This document shows positions 8,716 to 19,143 of a stretch of 64,000 nt of DNA, piece by piece (position 1 is the stretch's first letter; the number at the start of each line of letters is the position of its first letter). Under the pieces are notes generated by a model. The model had not been told where the DNA came from. It ran no database searches and saw only the letters and a list, made by a program, of their open reading frames with translations. This DNA comes from UPXZ01 sp049840795. Lineage in GTDB: Bacteria; Bacteroidota; Bacteroidia; Bacteroidales; Paludibacteraceae. The translations under genes were made by a program, and so were the position numbers. The stretch lies in the NCBI GenBank assembly GCA_049840795.1, contig JASGJK010000016.1, positions 124,001-188,000 of the forward strand. Direction: 5' to 3'.

Positions 8716-10293
8716 TTATTCAAAATTTCTATTTCTTTCCTTTTCAACTTTAGTAAGTAATAAATCTTCAGTTTTTTCAGATATTTCAAGAGATCTTTTT
8801 GAAGCGAACTTAGCTCTTGTACTTGCCCATTTTCTCAAATAATCGATTTCGGGTTTCATAGTTTTTGAAAGCGGAACTGTGTTTTTGATAGAGTCGACCA
8901 AATGTTTGCTGTTTAGCTTAGGTGCTTCAGGGTTTTCAATATATGCACTAAACATGGCTTCCTTTACACATTCTTCAATTTCAGCGCCATTAAATCCATC
9001 AGTTTCATTTGCGATTTTCTCCAATGCAAAATCACTACTATTCTTTTTTTTCTTTTCTAAATGAATTCTGAAAATATTCTTGCGTTCTTCTTCCGAAGGT
9101 AGATCTACAAAAAAGATTTCATCAAATCGTCCTTTTCTTAGTAGTTCTGGCGGTAATTGTTGAATATCATTTGCAGTAGCAATAACAAACACTGGTTTAG
9201 TTTTTTCCTGCATCCAAGTGAGAATTGTTGAAAAGACCCTTGAAGTTACGCCTCCGTCAGAACTACCACTACTTTTTGTGCCAGAAAGACCTTTTTCTAT
9301 TTCATCTATCCATAAAACACAAGGCGCAACAGCTTCAGCAGTTGAAATTGCTTTACGCATATTATCTTCACTACTACCAACTAAACCTTGAAAAACTTTG
9401 CCCATATCGAGCCTGAGTAAAGGCATATTCCATGTCGAAGAGATACATTTTGCGGTTAAACTTTTACCACAACCGGGAACTCCAAGTAGTAGTAGTCCTT
9501 TGGGCTCTGATAAACCCCATGATTTTGCGTTTATATCATATGCCAATTGTCTTTTGTTTAACCAATCTTTTAAAACATCCATTCCACCAATATCTTTTAG
9601 TGTCTCATTTTGTTGAATATATTCCAACATTCCACTTTTCTTTATTATTTGTTCTTTTTCAGAAGCTACTGTGATAGGAGAATTGATATCTAAATTATTT
9701 TTTACTGCTGAAAGACAAAATGCTAAATCAGCTTCTATAGTTGTCATACCAAGAGCAGCATCAACTAATTTATTTTTCAAATGCAAAGGAAGATTGACTT
9801 TTTTGTCTTTCTCTATTTGCCCCAATGTTAGAGCTAGGTCTTCTCTATCTGGTAATGGTACATTAATAACAGTAACATATTTCTCCAATTCGATTGGTAA
9901 TTTGTAAACTGCAGAGATAATTACAACGTGAGTGTTAGTGAAACGTGCTTTTTCTGCAATTGAACGTAAATAATGTTTTACATTTCGTTCTTCAATAAAC
10001 TCATTAAAGTCCTCAAGTATAAAAATATCCTTTTGCGAATTATTGTCAATATTATATATAAATTTCAATAATTCTTCAGGCTCTTCATAATCTCCAACGT
10101 TGCTATATGAACCATCTTTGAGTAACCTTAAACCGCTAACACAATTCCATTCATACAGATTACTATTTTCGAATGTTCTTGTAATACCACGAAGTTTTTG
10201 TTTTGTTCTGTCGTATTCAAAACTTGTAAGATAAAAAACCGGATAATATGCTTTAAGCATATTTCGAAGTTTATCAAAGATTGTTTCATTCAT
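8716..10293 (-). CDS. AAA+ ATPase, Ycf46/FtsH-like
   Basis: I choose ATG at 10293 (MNETIFDKL), giving 525 residues and an 8-bp overlap with the DUF1257 gene; the longer open frame starts at 10362. The N-terminal half resembles Ycf46 proteins (unknown role). The C-terminal half is a classical AAA domain: Walker A GVPGCGKS near residue 270, Walker B CVLWIDEIEKG, sensor ATANDIQ, and an arginine-finger region RKGRFDEIFF. The C-terminal lid contains FNGAEIEECVKEA. Partnership with a DUF1257 (Ycf35-like) protein is a recurrent bacterial pairing. It is the last gene of the C27 operon. The function is not established; remodelling of protein or nucleoprotein complexes is a reasonable inference. Confidence 0.82.
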   Translation of the reverse strand: MNETIFDKLRNMLKAYYPVFYLTSFEYDRTKQKLRGITRTFENSNLYEWNCVSGLRLLKDGSYSNVGDYEEPEELLKFIYNIDNNSQKDIFILEDFNEFIEERNVKHYLRSIAEKARFTNTHVVIISAVYKLPIELEKYVTVINVPLPDREDLALTLGQIEKDKKVNLPLHLKNKLVDAALGMTTIEADLAFCLSAVKNNLDINSPITVASEKEQIIKKSGMLEYIQQNETLKDIGGMDVLKDWLNKRQLAYDINAKSWGLSEPKGLLLLGVPGCGKSLTAKCISSTWNMPLLRLDMGKVFQGLVGSSEDNMRKAISTAEAVAPCVLWIDEIEKGLSGTKSSGSSDGGVTSRVFSTILTWMQEKTKPVFVIATANDIQQLPPELLRKGRFDEIFFVDLPSEEERKNIFRIHLEKKKKNSSDFALEKIANETDGFNGAEIEECVKEAMFSAYIENPEAPKLNSKHLVDSIKNTVPLSKTMKPEIDYLRKWASTRAKFASKRSLEISEKTEDLLLTKVEKERNRNFE

Positions 10294-10924
10294 GATTAGA
10301 TATATTTTGAGAAGTTGTACTTCTTGGTTTGACTTTATGAATATATTTTTGTGGGATTTCACGCTTTGTCATAATACGTTTATTCCCTAATGCAAGTTCC
10401 AAATTATCCATTGCCGCGTGTGCTTTCTCGTTGACATCGTTTGGGAGATAATCTGAATCAGTAACAATGGTTCCATCTTTAAGTATTATGAACTTTATTT
10501 GTCCAATAGGTTCGTCTTCGTTTTTGTCTTTAGATCTACCAACCATAAAAAAGGAATACACTTCTTCTGAGTTTGGAACAAACTTATCATTACTTTTAAA
10601 TGTGAACCCTTTTTGTTTAAACGTTGTAATCAGTGAATTTCGGGCATATTCAGCATTTAATTTATAGAATTGTTCTTGAAGTGTATTTATTTTATCCGTT
10701 GCATTACTTAGGTAATATGTGTTGTATGAAACTTCATTTGTAGCCAGATTAAGTTTTAACGCATACTCACCATAAAGGTTAGATTGTTGCTTTACATCTT
10801 TAACTGTAATTTCATTACCTGACTTTAAGTAACTCCACCCCAACGCATCGCAAGCTGCTAATAAGATAGATTCATTCATTACATGAGGATTACGTATAAA
10901 ACGCGACGATTCAAAACGTGACAT
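10286..10924 (-). CDS. DUF1257 (Ycf35-like) protein
   Basis: This 212-residue protein starts MSRFESSRFIRNPH. It shows the family's D-A-L-G-W segment (LLAACDALGWSYL) and the repeated L-N-L pattern with QFYKLNAEYARNSL, typical of the family Ycf35 belongs to. The C-terminus carries a basic stretch after a GNKRIMTKREIP segment. It is translationally coupled to the Ycf46-like AAA ATPase. An IS1595 element lies directly upstream and separates it from the PLD gene, so expression may now depend on IS sequences. The biochemical role of the family is unknown. Confidence 0.7.
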   Translation of the reverse strand: MSRFESSRFIRNPHVMNESILLAACDALGWSYLKSGNEITVKDVKQQSNLYGEYALKLNLATNEVSYNTYYLSNATDKINTLQEQFYKLNAEYARNSLITTFKQKGFTFKSNDKFVPNSEEVYSFFMVGRSKDKNEDEPIGQIKFIILKDGTIVTDSDYLPNDVNEKAHAAMDNLELALGNKRIMTKREIPQKYIHKVKPRSTTSQNISNHE

Positions 10925-10935
10925 ATAATTATTTT

Positions 10936-11939
10936 TAATGATTATCCGATATTTCGCCTAAAATGATTATCTTTGTAAGAACTAATGATAAAAGACATGA
11001 ATTTACTAAATTTTGTTGCACAATATCCAGACGAAACAAGTTGTAGAGTAAAATTTAAAGAGTATCGCGACCAACAAGGCGTTGTTTGTCCTCATTGTGG
11101 CGGAACAAATCATTATTGGAAGAAAGATAAAGAATGCTATGAATGTAAAAAATGCGGTAAACGTCAAAGTTTACGTGCCAATACAGTAATGCATGGTTCA
11201 CAATTGCCATTTCGTTATTGGTTTATAGCCATTCACTTGCTGACAAGCACAAAGAAAAGCTTTTCAGCGGCTGAACTCCAACGACAGTTGGGTCATAAAC
11301 GCTATGAACCAATCTGGACTTTGCTTCATAAGCTACGTGAGATTATGGGCAAGCGGAATGAAATATATTCATTATCAGGTGTCATTGAATTAGATGAAGG
11401 TTTCTTTTCAACAGAAACTCCTGACGATGAAAAGAAAAAGCCATTGAAAAGAGGTCGTGGAAGTCAGAAAAAAAGCAAAGTCCTTGTAATGGCAGAAAGT
11501 CAACCCGTTGAAGGACAAACAACCAAAACAGGTAAGCCAAGACAAGTGGGACATATCAAAATGATTGTTATAAATGACTTAAAATCAGCTACAATAACCT
11601 CATTGGTTGAAAACAATGTAACTAAAGAATCAACCATTGATTCTGACGATTCAACTTCTTACGTCAAATTAAAAGATATTGTCAAAGAGCATCGACCACA
11701 AGTAATACCAAAAGAAGAAATTGGAAAGGTATTACCTTGGGTTCATATAGCAATCAGTAACGCTAAACGAATGTTACTGGATATTTATCACGATATTAAA
11801 CCTGAATATCTTCAAAATTATCTGAACGAATTCTGTTACAAATTCAATAGAAGATACTTTGGTGAAAATTTATTTGACAGGCTTATGATAGCATCGGTTA
11901 CATACAAAAATCAATTTAGGTAACACAGCGGATAATCAT
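10936..11939 (+). mobile_element. IS1595-family element, second type (about 1004 bp)
   Basis: Short inverted ends TGATTATCCG and CGGATAATCA surround one transposase gene. A likely 8-bp duplication ATTATTTT is at 10928-10935 and 11940-11947. A -7 box TATCTTTG at 10968-10975 precedes the gene. The insertion lies at the stop codon of the PLD gene, so no coding sequence is lost, but the C27 operon is split. Confidence 0.88.
10985..11923 (+). CDS. IS1595-family transposase, intact
   Basis: This 312-residue protein has an N-terminal zinc ribbon (CPHCGGTNHY and CYECKKCGKRQSL) followed by an ISXO2-like DDE domain beginning near VIELDEGFF and ending CYKFNRRYFGENLFDRL. It is uninterrupted and distinct from the amber-containing IS1595 copies elsewhere in the window. 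Confidence 0.95.
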   Translation: MIKDMNLLNFVAQYPDETSCRVKFKEYRDQQGVVCPHCGGTNHYWKKDKECYECKKCGKRQSLRANTVMHGSQLPFRYWFIAIHLLTSTKKSFSAAELQRQLGHKRYEPIWTLLHKLREIMGKRNEIYSLSGVIELDEGFFSTETPDDEKKKPLKRGRGSQKKSKVLVMAESQPVEGQTTKTGKPRQVGHIKMIVINDLKSATITSLVENNVTKESTIDSDDSTSYVKLKDIVKEHRPQVIPKEEIGKVLPWVHIAISNAKRMLLDIYHDIKPEYLQNYLNEFCYKFNRRYFGENLFDRLMIASVTYKNQFR

Positions 11940-11940
11940 A

Positions 11941-14265
11941 TTATTTTATTAACGATTCTAACAAACTGTGTATTTCATCTCTTAAATTCGGATATTGTTT
12001 TATGTCAACATGAACCTTCTTGTCTTTGATTTTGTAAAATAGTTTTCCAAGACTCAGTTCTCTAAATACAAAAAGTTTTTTCCTAAACACTATGAAGACA
12101 TCACTACTACCTTCATTATATTTGTTTTTGGTAAGCCCTATTTCGCAAGTTGACAATAGAAGATCATTGCTTAATAGCTTTAATATACTATTGTTTAATT
12201 TCCCAGTATCAATATTGTCGATTTTTGCTTGCAATGTAGATAAGTAGAACAATGAAACTAACGCTTTCATGATCTCATTCTCATTGATTAAATTTTGATC
12301 GGTTAAATATGTGAGAGCAAAAGAAAGTAATTTTTCATTTGGATTCCTATTGTTTGAAGGTTTTTCAGCCTTGAACTTATTTCCATCAAATACATTTTTG
12401 ACTGATAACTTACCTATTTGATCTTTTAGTTGTTCAATTTGAGAAAGTGTAACTGAATCTATTATTACATTATTTGCTTTTGCTTCAATCAAGATTATTT
12501 CATTTTCTATATTCTTCTTTTTTGAGAAATGACTAGAACCAGCTTTGATATAATTGTCTATCTCAGACTGAAGATTATTTATCTGAATACGTAGTGTATT
12601 TATCTCTGCCTCAAGGCGTTTTTCATCAAATAAATCATCGAAAGGGAGTATGATTTCCTTAAGGAAGTCGAAACGACGAAAATAATTGAGTCTATCATTG
12701 TTGTAGGACAGTATTTCGTTGTCAGATAAACTTGATAATTCTTTTTTTGCTCGATTGACATATACATCGGAAAACTCTCTTAAGAACTCACTATATTTCT
12801 TTAAAGCGACCTGGTGGTGGGCTAATGCCATTTCCTCTCTGCGTACCTGAGTTTGATTTTCTGATATGTAAAACGAAAGAACATTAAAACTTCCTGTAAA
12901 TAAAATGCATTGTTCTCCTTTAATTTCAATTACATTTTTCGTGTGAAAGTTTGGTAGCTCTGCATAGAAAAAGTTTGGATACTGTTTATCAAGAAGTTCA
13001 ATTCTTCTTGCCGCTTCTTGGTCAACCATAATACTGTCATCCTTTTCAGGGTGAGAGTACGAAATAAAGATTTTGCCACCCGTTTGAAGAAATCTCTCAA
13101 TTAGAGGACCTCGACTTGAAATGAAAGCATGATTTTTAATCCACGGACTTAATAACCAAATTTCATCAGGCTCATCTACTTTAAATATATTATGTATTTC
13201 TGCTTCAAATGCTATTGAATCATACAATGCTTTTTTGCGTAATTTTGCCTTAGCACTTAAGCTTTGATAGCTTGTTGTAACAATCTCCGAATTGACTTTT
13301 TGAATTTGATTCTCAGAATTAAGTTCATCTTCTTGTAATATTAGCTCATTTTCTGCTGTTTCTTGCTCTACACTTTTTTCTATGTTTTCCAGAAGAACTT
13401 CAACATCGTTATTTTCGCTTTCAATTTTGAGGCACTTTTCGAATAATTCATTTTTCCATTGAATATCTAACTCTATTAGGGTAGATAACTCTTCAATAGT
13501 TTTTTGAGCGTAGTCGTCATATACTATAGTTCTAACTGAATTATCCCTAATGCTTTGAATAAAACACACATATATTTTATATTTTGCCTTATAACCATCT
13601 TCCCAAATTGCACTTTCCAAAATATAACGTGATTTAGGAAAATGCATATTCGTAGCCTGACTCTCTGCTATATGTTTAATTTCCTCAATTGATAATTGGA
13701 TATCATCAGTCTTATCTGATTTTTCGATTTTATCTATTTTTAAACAGTTCTTCAAATGAGGAAAATCAGGTCTTTTTTCAATAATAAAAATCTCAAATGT
13801 ACCAGAATAAGTGTCCGGACGTTCACCTTTTTCGGCAAATATTTTTCCTTTAGGTGTTAAGCACAAATAACTCTCATCTCCTTCAATAGCACCAAAATTG
13901 CGCATATTCTCAATAGCATCGTGAAGAAGCTTCTTTTCTGCATTGTCATGTTGCGTGTCGAGACCAAGAATGTTCCCAATTTCCAAAAATGTAGAATTTT
14001 CATCGATTAACAATATGCCGACGACTGCTTTTTCTAAAGGCGTAATTTGGGCAGGTTTACTTGATTTGCCAATATATTTACCAATACAGATTTCAAGATC
14101 AAGTGGAAAATAGCCAACAATACGTTCTGATATTTTCTTATTCGAATCTATGATTTTTGCTAAACGAATATCAAATGATTCGATTAGAGGAACGTTGCTT
14201 GTTTTATTTGCAATATTATTCTTGTTAGCTAACTTCTTTATTTTCTTTTTATTATTACTGTTCAT
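11941..14265 (-). CDS. Phospholipase D-family nuclease-like protein
   Basis: This 774-residue protein has a PLD domain in the middle. The motif NFHTKNVIEIKGEQCILFTG (near residue 440) continues into SFN, giving HxK and GSFN, although the usual aspartate after HxK is not at the canonical spacing. Upstream, EIWLLSPWIK and KIFISYSHPE fit the rest of the fold. A coiled coil follows (about 545-610). The N-terminal third resembles no family I recognise. The start overlaps the helicase stop by 4 bp (ATGA). Pairing of a COG1112-type helicase with a PLD nuclease is reminiscent of Mokosh-type phage defence, from recall only. The IS1595 element has inserted at its stop codon. Confidence 0.75.
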   Translation of the reverse strand: MNSNNKKKIKKLANKNNIANKTSNVPLIESFDIRLAKIIDSNKKISERIVGYFPLDLEICIGKYIGKSSKPAQITPLEKAVVGILLIDENSTFLEIGNILGLDTQHDNAEKKLLHDAIENMRNFGAIEGDESYLCLTPKGKIFAEKGERPDTYSGTFEIFIIEKRPDFPHLKNCLKIDKIEKSDKTDDIQLSIEEIKHIAESQATNMHFPKSRYILESAIWEDGYKAKYKIYVCFIQSIRDNSVRTIVYDDYAQKTIEELSTLIELDIQWKNELFEKCLKIESENNDVEVLLENIEKSVEQETAENELILQEDELNSENQIQKVNSEIVTTSYQSLSAKAKLRKKALYDSIAFEAEIHNIFKVDEPDEIWLLSPWIKNHAFISSRGPLIERFLQTGGKIFISYSHPEKDDSIMVDQEAARRIELLDKQYPNFFYAELPNFHTKNVIEIKGEQCILFTGSFNVLSFYISENQTQVRREEMALAHHQVALKKYSEFLREFSDVYVNRAKKELSSLSDNEILSYNNDRLNYFRRFDFLKEIILPFDDLFDEKRLEAEINTLRIQINNLQSEIDNYIKAGSSHFSKKKNIENEIILIEAKANNVIIDSVTLSQIEQLKDQIGKLSVKNVFDGNKFKAEKPSNNRNPNEKLLSFALTYLTDQNLINENEIMKALVSLFYLSTLQAKIDNIDTGKLNNSILKLLSNDLLLSTCEIGLTKNKYNEGSSDVFIVFRKKLFVFRELSLGKLFYKIKDKKVHVDIKQYPNLRDEIHSLLESLIK

Positions 14266-17200
14266 CTTAAAATATCTTTAAGCTGTTTCACATTTATTGT
14301 TTCCATTTTTGCTATTGATTTCTTGTAATCATCATTTCGCTCAAATAATGTCTTGTTGCCAATAACAATGAGAAGACTTTTTGCTCTTGAGAAGGCAACA
14401 TTTATACGTTCAATTTCTCGTGCAAAACCAATATTGCCTTGCAGATTACTTCTAACCGTAGATACAATAACAATATTGCGTTCCATCCCTTGAAAACGGT
14501 CTACCACATCAATTCTATAGTCACAGAAGTTTCCAAACTTTTTTTGTTTTTGTCTATCTCTAATTTCTCGTTTCTGACCAGAATAAAATGTGATTATTCC
14601 AATTTCTTTGTCTTCAGGTTTTTTCTGAGCTTCAATATATTCTTTAAATTCACTTGTTTTTTTCAATACTTTTAAAACAGTTTCAATTGCATCTAATTCT
14701 CCATCATTCTTAAACCCTGGATTTAAATTAGTCTCAGGTGTTTGAACGTCAATCCAAACCGCATGTGAGTCGAATGACAAAAATGGAGGAATATTCGACC
14801 CATGATACCGACTTCCTCTATTGTTAAAATCAGGAACGTCCATTGAGTCTAATATTCCACATTTTAAGCCACCAGAAGCAGCTAATTCATCAATATAGAA
14901 TTGATTAATTGTATTCATGCATTTTTTCATGCATACGGTATTGAGTATCCAATGTGGCAACAATAGAGGTTCGTACTTTTGCAGAAGATTGAAATAAGCG
15001 TTTAAATTGAGATTCTTTGATATTTTCTATCTTTTCTGCTAAATCATCTCTTCCTATCTTGCGCAAAGCTGTATCAAAACTGTTCTCATCCATCACTGGA
15101 GGTAACTGTTTGTGATCTCCTATTACTATTATTTTACGCCCCCAAACAAGTGGAACTGCCATTTCAAGTGGAGTAGCTTTACTTGCCTCATCCATAATTA
15201 CTACATCAAATGCTAATTCAGTTTCATTATAGAGACTTTTAAAAGTGTCGGTGAAATCTTTTGAACCACAAACACTGCATGTTGCTGCGACGAGATTTAC
15301 ATTTTGTTTATAAGCATCTGCAAATTTTTGACGTATAAAATCATCTTTGGTTGTCAAATCTTTCTTCCATGCTTTAATAATTTCTGAATACTTATCTTCT
15401 TTACTAACTCCTTCAATTATGGTATTTACCCATAAATTGGCTGCATTATCATTATTCCTATCATTCGATTCACTGCTCCAATCGTCGATAACAGATACTA
15501 AATATCTCAACCCTTCTCGTTCAAGTTTATCAGTTGAGGCTTTTGAAACTACTCTAATAGGGCGTATCCCTCTTTTCCCTTGCAATCGTTCAAGGGCATT
15601 ATCAACAGCAAGATTTGTTTGAGAAGTTAGCAAAATCTTGCACTTTGGATTACGTAAAACTTCCTGCCATATAATTTCTGCAATTACAGTTGTTTTACCA
15701 GTTCCGGGAGGACCCTGAATTAGTGCGAGATCTTGTGCAAGAACCGCTTTGGTAACTGCCTCTAATTGTTTCTCGTTTAAGTATGGTTCTATTCTATTCT
15801 TTTTTATTTTCTCTTTCTCTTCTTCTACATCCAAATTTGTTTCGGTTGCATAGCGAGGGTCAAACATAAAATTTGGTAAAGAAGTATTAGCTGGTGACTG
15901 AATGGTTTTTTTACCAAACTTTTTGCCCGGATTCATAATCCTGTCCATTGCCTCCTTTTGCCTAAATAATTCCGAAGATTTTCCAACAACAGGAAATTGT
16001 ACATAATCTCCTTTCCTGATTTTAATTGTGCCATCTAAAATATCATCAATAAGTTCCTCATTTAATTGGATTGAAATTTTATCAGGAGTACGAGAAATAC
16101 ATGAACCAATAGTTTCTGTTGCTGGTAAATATTCACGTTGTTTTTTTCTAAGCTCCCAATTGTATTTTGAAGTGATAAATGGATCATTTTCATCCAGCTC
16201 TAATTCAATACTATCATTGAGGTTATCGTATTCCGTTCCATTGATTAAATTGACTGACTCTCTGCCAAAATCACGTTGAAGATTTTTTTCAAGTTCTTCT
16301 CTGAGTTTTTGATCTTCAAACAAACTAAACGAAGTTGACCCTAAATCATTATTGTATTTTAGTTGAGATAATGTGTAAAATCTTTTAGAAACAGATTCTA
16401 ATTTTGATTTTATCATATCACGCTCTTCAGAATCTTTAAAGTCAAAAGAAAAAAAGAGTTTTTTATAATCGTTTTTGTCGACAGATAAATTTGAGAAATG
16501 CTGTTTTATATCTGTTAATGCATTGTCGATTTCATTAAATGTATTTTTTCTGAATTGTTCATCTTCAGATAAGAATATGATTTTAGCTGAAGGTCTATAT
16601 AAAGGTGAATCAATTAGGATACTATCATCAAGAGAGTTTATGATTTGACTTCGTAACAGGGAGTATTCTTCTTTAGAATCGGGAAAAAATTCTATAATAG
16701 CTCTTGCTACATCTATTCGTATTTTTTTTTCTCCGTAGAACTCCATACGAATTTTTGCAAGGAGATTTTTATCTATTTTTGGTCTAAATGAGTAAAAGTA
16801 TTCTGTGGTTATAGAATTCCCATTGTCTTTGTAAGCCTTTTTGACTTTATGTTTCATAATGTCAGCAACCCGAATCTTAGTGATATCTTTTATCAAACCA
16901 TAATAAGAATTGCCTTTTTTTTCTAAATCATTTATTTCAATAGTATCATTAAAACTCTTAGGCATAATTTTTATTCTACAACTATCGAATATATAGTTTT
17001 GAAGATAATCAGAATCTAAGTTTAAGAGTTCTCTACTTTGGATAATAATGAAATCACCATGTTTATCAATTTTGATATTTGGTGATTCAATAGAGTGCTT
17101 AAGTGATTCGAGATCTATATTGGCTGAAAAATGTGACATTACTTTTGAAGTAATTTTTACAGTTGCAAATTCACTCCATTTTGTATTCACTATCTTCTTT

Positions 17201-18198
17201 AAATGTTCAATCTCATTATCTTCGTCAAAATTAAATTCATTTGAATTTAATTCTTCAATGGTTGTCCCGAATGCTTTGAGTTCTTCTCTGATTTCATCTG
17301 TAATTTGTGACAATTCGGCCTCGTCTGAAATAAGAGAAATATTACCTGAAATAGAATGTTTAGGCTGTTTCTCATTGGTTATATAGCAATATTCGCTTGC
17401 TATACCTTTTATTTTATCTAAAATGTCATCAGGAATTACTTGATATCTATCAAAACTAATACTACATTGCTTTCCTTTAAATTCAATATTGGGGAAAGAA
17501 TCATATTTAGCTTCAAATAATTCTTCAATACTTTGTTTTAAAACTTCATTTGAACTCGAAGAGTCTATTTGAATATCTATACTGGTAATATTTCTTCCTC
17601 TAAATAATTTTTTTTGAGGTTTCCCTACTTGAGATATTTTACAAAGTTCTTTCTTTGAGTCGTTTATTGCTTGTAAACCTTCAATGTATGCGTTCCAAAT
17701 TGCTTTGTCAAATTCTTTCTGAATTTCTTTTAATGGAACTTGAAGATTGCGAGATTCAGATATGAAATCTGAGATTTTATTATGTCTGGTTAACCAGTCA
17801 ATTTGAGATAATAATCCAAATAAATCTTCTGAAATGTCAACAAAATAGAAATGACAGCTAACTTGTTTAAATTCATTTTTATCCTCAGGTATAACATTCT
17901 TTTCTATAGAAAAATTTGGATTGCTGAAAGACTTGCTGTCACGAAAAGGTGTAACTGTTACACAATAATCTGAGTTTTCAATTAAGAAAACAATTCTATT
18001 GAACCCTCCCTTATTTTTCCCTTTATTTATTACAAAGCAATTTTTTGTACCTGAAATCTGGGAAACAAAATCGTTGAACTTGAAATCATTGTTTTTGTCA
18101 TGCCAATCGACATCTTGATTTGTGTACCTTATTATTAAAGGCAATGCTTTATTCTCTGAATAAAGCTCTTCATTATTTGTTCTTGTGAATTCTGACAT
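14262..18198 (-). pseudogene. Upf1-like superfamily 1 helicase (AAA_11/AAA_12), frameshifted
   Basis: Two overlapping frames (18198 to 14905 and 14963 to 14262) form one protein of about 1310 residues if one base near 14913 is removed, joining YRMHEKMHE to TINQFYIDELA. Helicase motifs are in order: Q/I GPPGTGKTTVI (near residue 828), motif II DVVIMDEASKATP, motif III IVIGDHKQLPPV, motif IV region LDTQYRMHEKM, then DVVDRFQGMERNIVIVS and INVAFSRAKSLLIVIGN. The N-terminal 700 residues are unrecognised, with several similar alpha/beta segments; no kinase domain is evident. It is the first large gene of the C27 operon. The single-base lesion may be an assembly error, because every motif is conserved on both sides. 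Confidence 0.82.
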
Positions 18199-18205
18199 GA
18201 AAAAT

Positions 18206-18631
18206 TTATTTTAAATATATAATTGAGATATTTCGATCAAACATATTAAGTTGAACTCTCTCTATTGTATTGTTATTAATAAGTAAATCAATCCCATAAT
18301 TAGAAAAATCAGCACCTATATTGTCATAACCATAGCCTCTTAGTGAAATAATATCATTTGAGATATTGATTATTTTCATTTGCTTGGGTGCCATTTGAAT
18401 GTTATTACCCCAAACAGGGTGATTTGAATCAAGATTATAGATAGTTACCGTATATCCGACATTGCCACTAATGTTTTTCTCTATCTTGATTTGTCTATTA
18501 CATCCATAGTTATGACCGGAAATGTCAGCACCATTTTGAAATCTTATGTGATCAGTTGAATCGAAATATAACTGACCTTCAGGCGGGTTATTGTTCCCTG
18601 TAATTAAATAAGAAATTAGTTTGTCCGGCAT
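18206..18631 (-). CDS. Hypothetical protein, first gene of the helicase-PLD operon
   Basis: This 141-residue protein is rich in Asn, Gly and aromatic residues, with a predicted all-beta character and no signal peptide or membrane segment. It ends 7 bp before the helicase start, so co-translation is likely. I do not recognise it. Position suggests an accessory or regulatory subunit of the C27 module. Confidence 0.55.
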   Translation of the reverse strand: MPDKLISYLITGNNNPPEGQLYFDSTDHIRFQNGADISGHNYGCNRQIKIEKNISGNVGYTVTIYNLDSNHPVWGNNIQMAPKQMKIINISNDIISLRGYGYDNIGADFSNYGIDLLINNNTIERVQLNMFDRNISIIYLK

Positions 18632-18704
18632 GTTTAAAATATGTAATTCAATAATTTACTTTCTTCAAAACTTTCTTTGTTTTTTTTTCTTTTTCTCGGC
18701 TTGC

Positions 18705-18836
18705 TGCCAACGGTTCGGGTATTGCCGAAGGCGGGGATTTTTAGCACGAAAGTTCAATCGAAGAAAGAATGTTTAACCTTGCACAAATATCCAATCGAAG
18801 CTATTCTGCCCCGCTTTTGGCAATACCTTGTTGGCA
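18705..18836 (-). other. attC26, class C
   Basis: TGCCAAC at the left and GTTGGCA at the right enclose GGGTATTGCCGAAGGCGGGG and CCCCGCTTTTGGCAATACC. The GTTCAATCGAAG segment in the centre is typical of class C. Confidence 0.85.
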
Positions 18837-18843
18837 GCAGTAT

Positions 18844-19143
18844 TTATTTTGTTTCGCTCAATAGTCCGTTGTCACTTAGTTCTGTATATGTGCTTTTAAG
18901 TTCAGCGTTAAGTTGAGTTATGTATTCCTTGCAAATATGAAAATATAAATCTTCTTTTTCATCTGTCAGGTTAAATTCAATTTCGCCATTTTTTAATTGC
19001 AATAACAGTTTATTGAAAACAGTCTTAATTTCATTAGGATTGTCTTCAGTTAGAACAATGTTTAATTCTTCTGATCCAAGTGAAAGTTTCAAAGTCGCAC
19101 TATTGTCCTCTTTTCTGTCTATTGTTGCGTTATGTGTTGCCAT
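18844..19143 (-). CDS. Small partner protein of the PHP-ATPase
   Basis: ATG at 19143 (MATHNATIDRKED) overlaps the upstream stop by 14 bp and is preferred to the longer start at 19179. The product of about 99 residues is acidic with alternating strands and a helical C-terminus (YITQLNAELKSTYTELS). No family is recognised. Tight coupling suggests a subunit or regulator of the PHP-ATPase. Confidence 0.55.
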   Translation of the reverse strand: MATHNATIDRKEDNSATLKLSLGSEELNIVLTEDNPNEIKTVFNKLLLQLKNGEIEFNLTDEKEDLYFHICKEYITQLNAELKSTYTELSDNGLLSETK

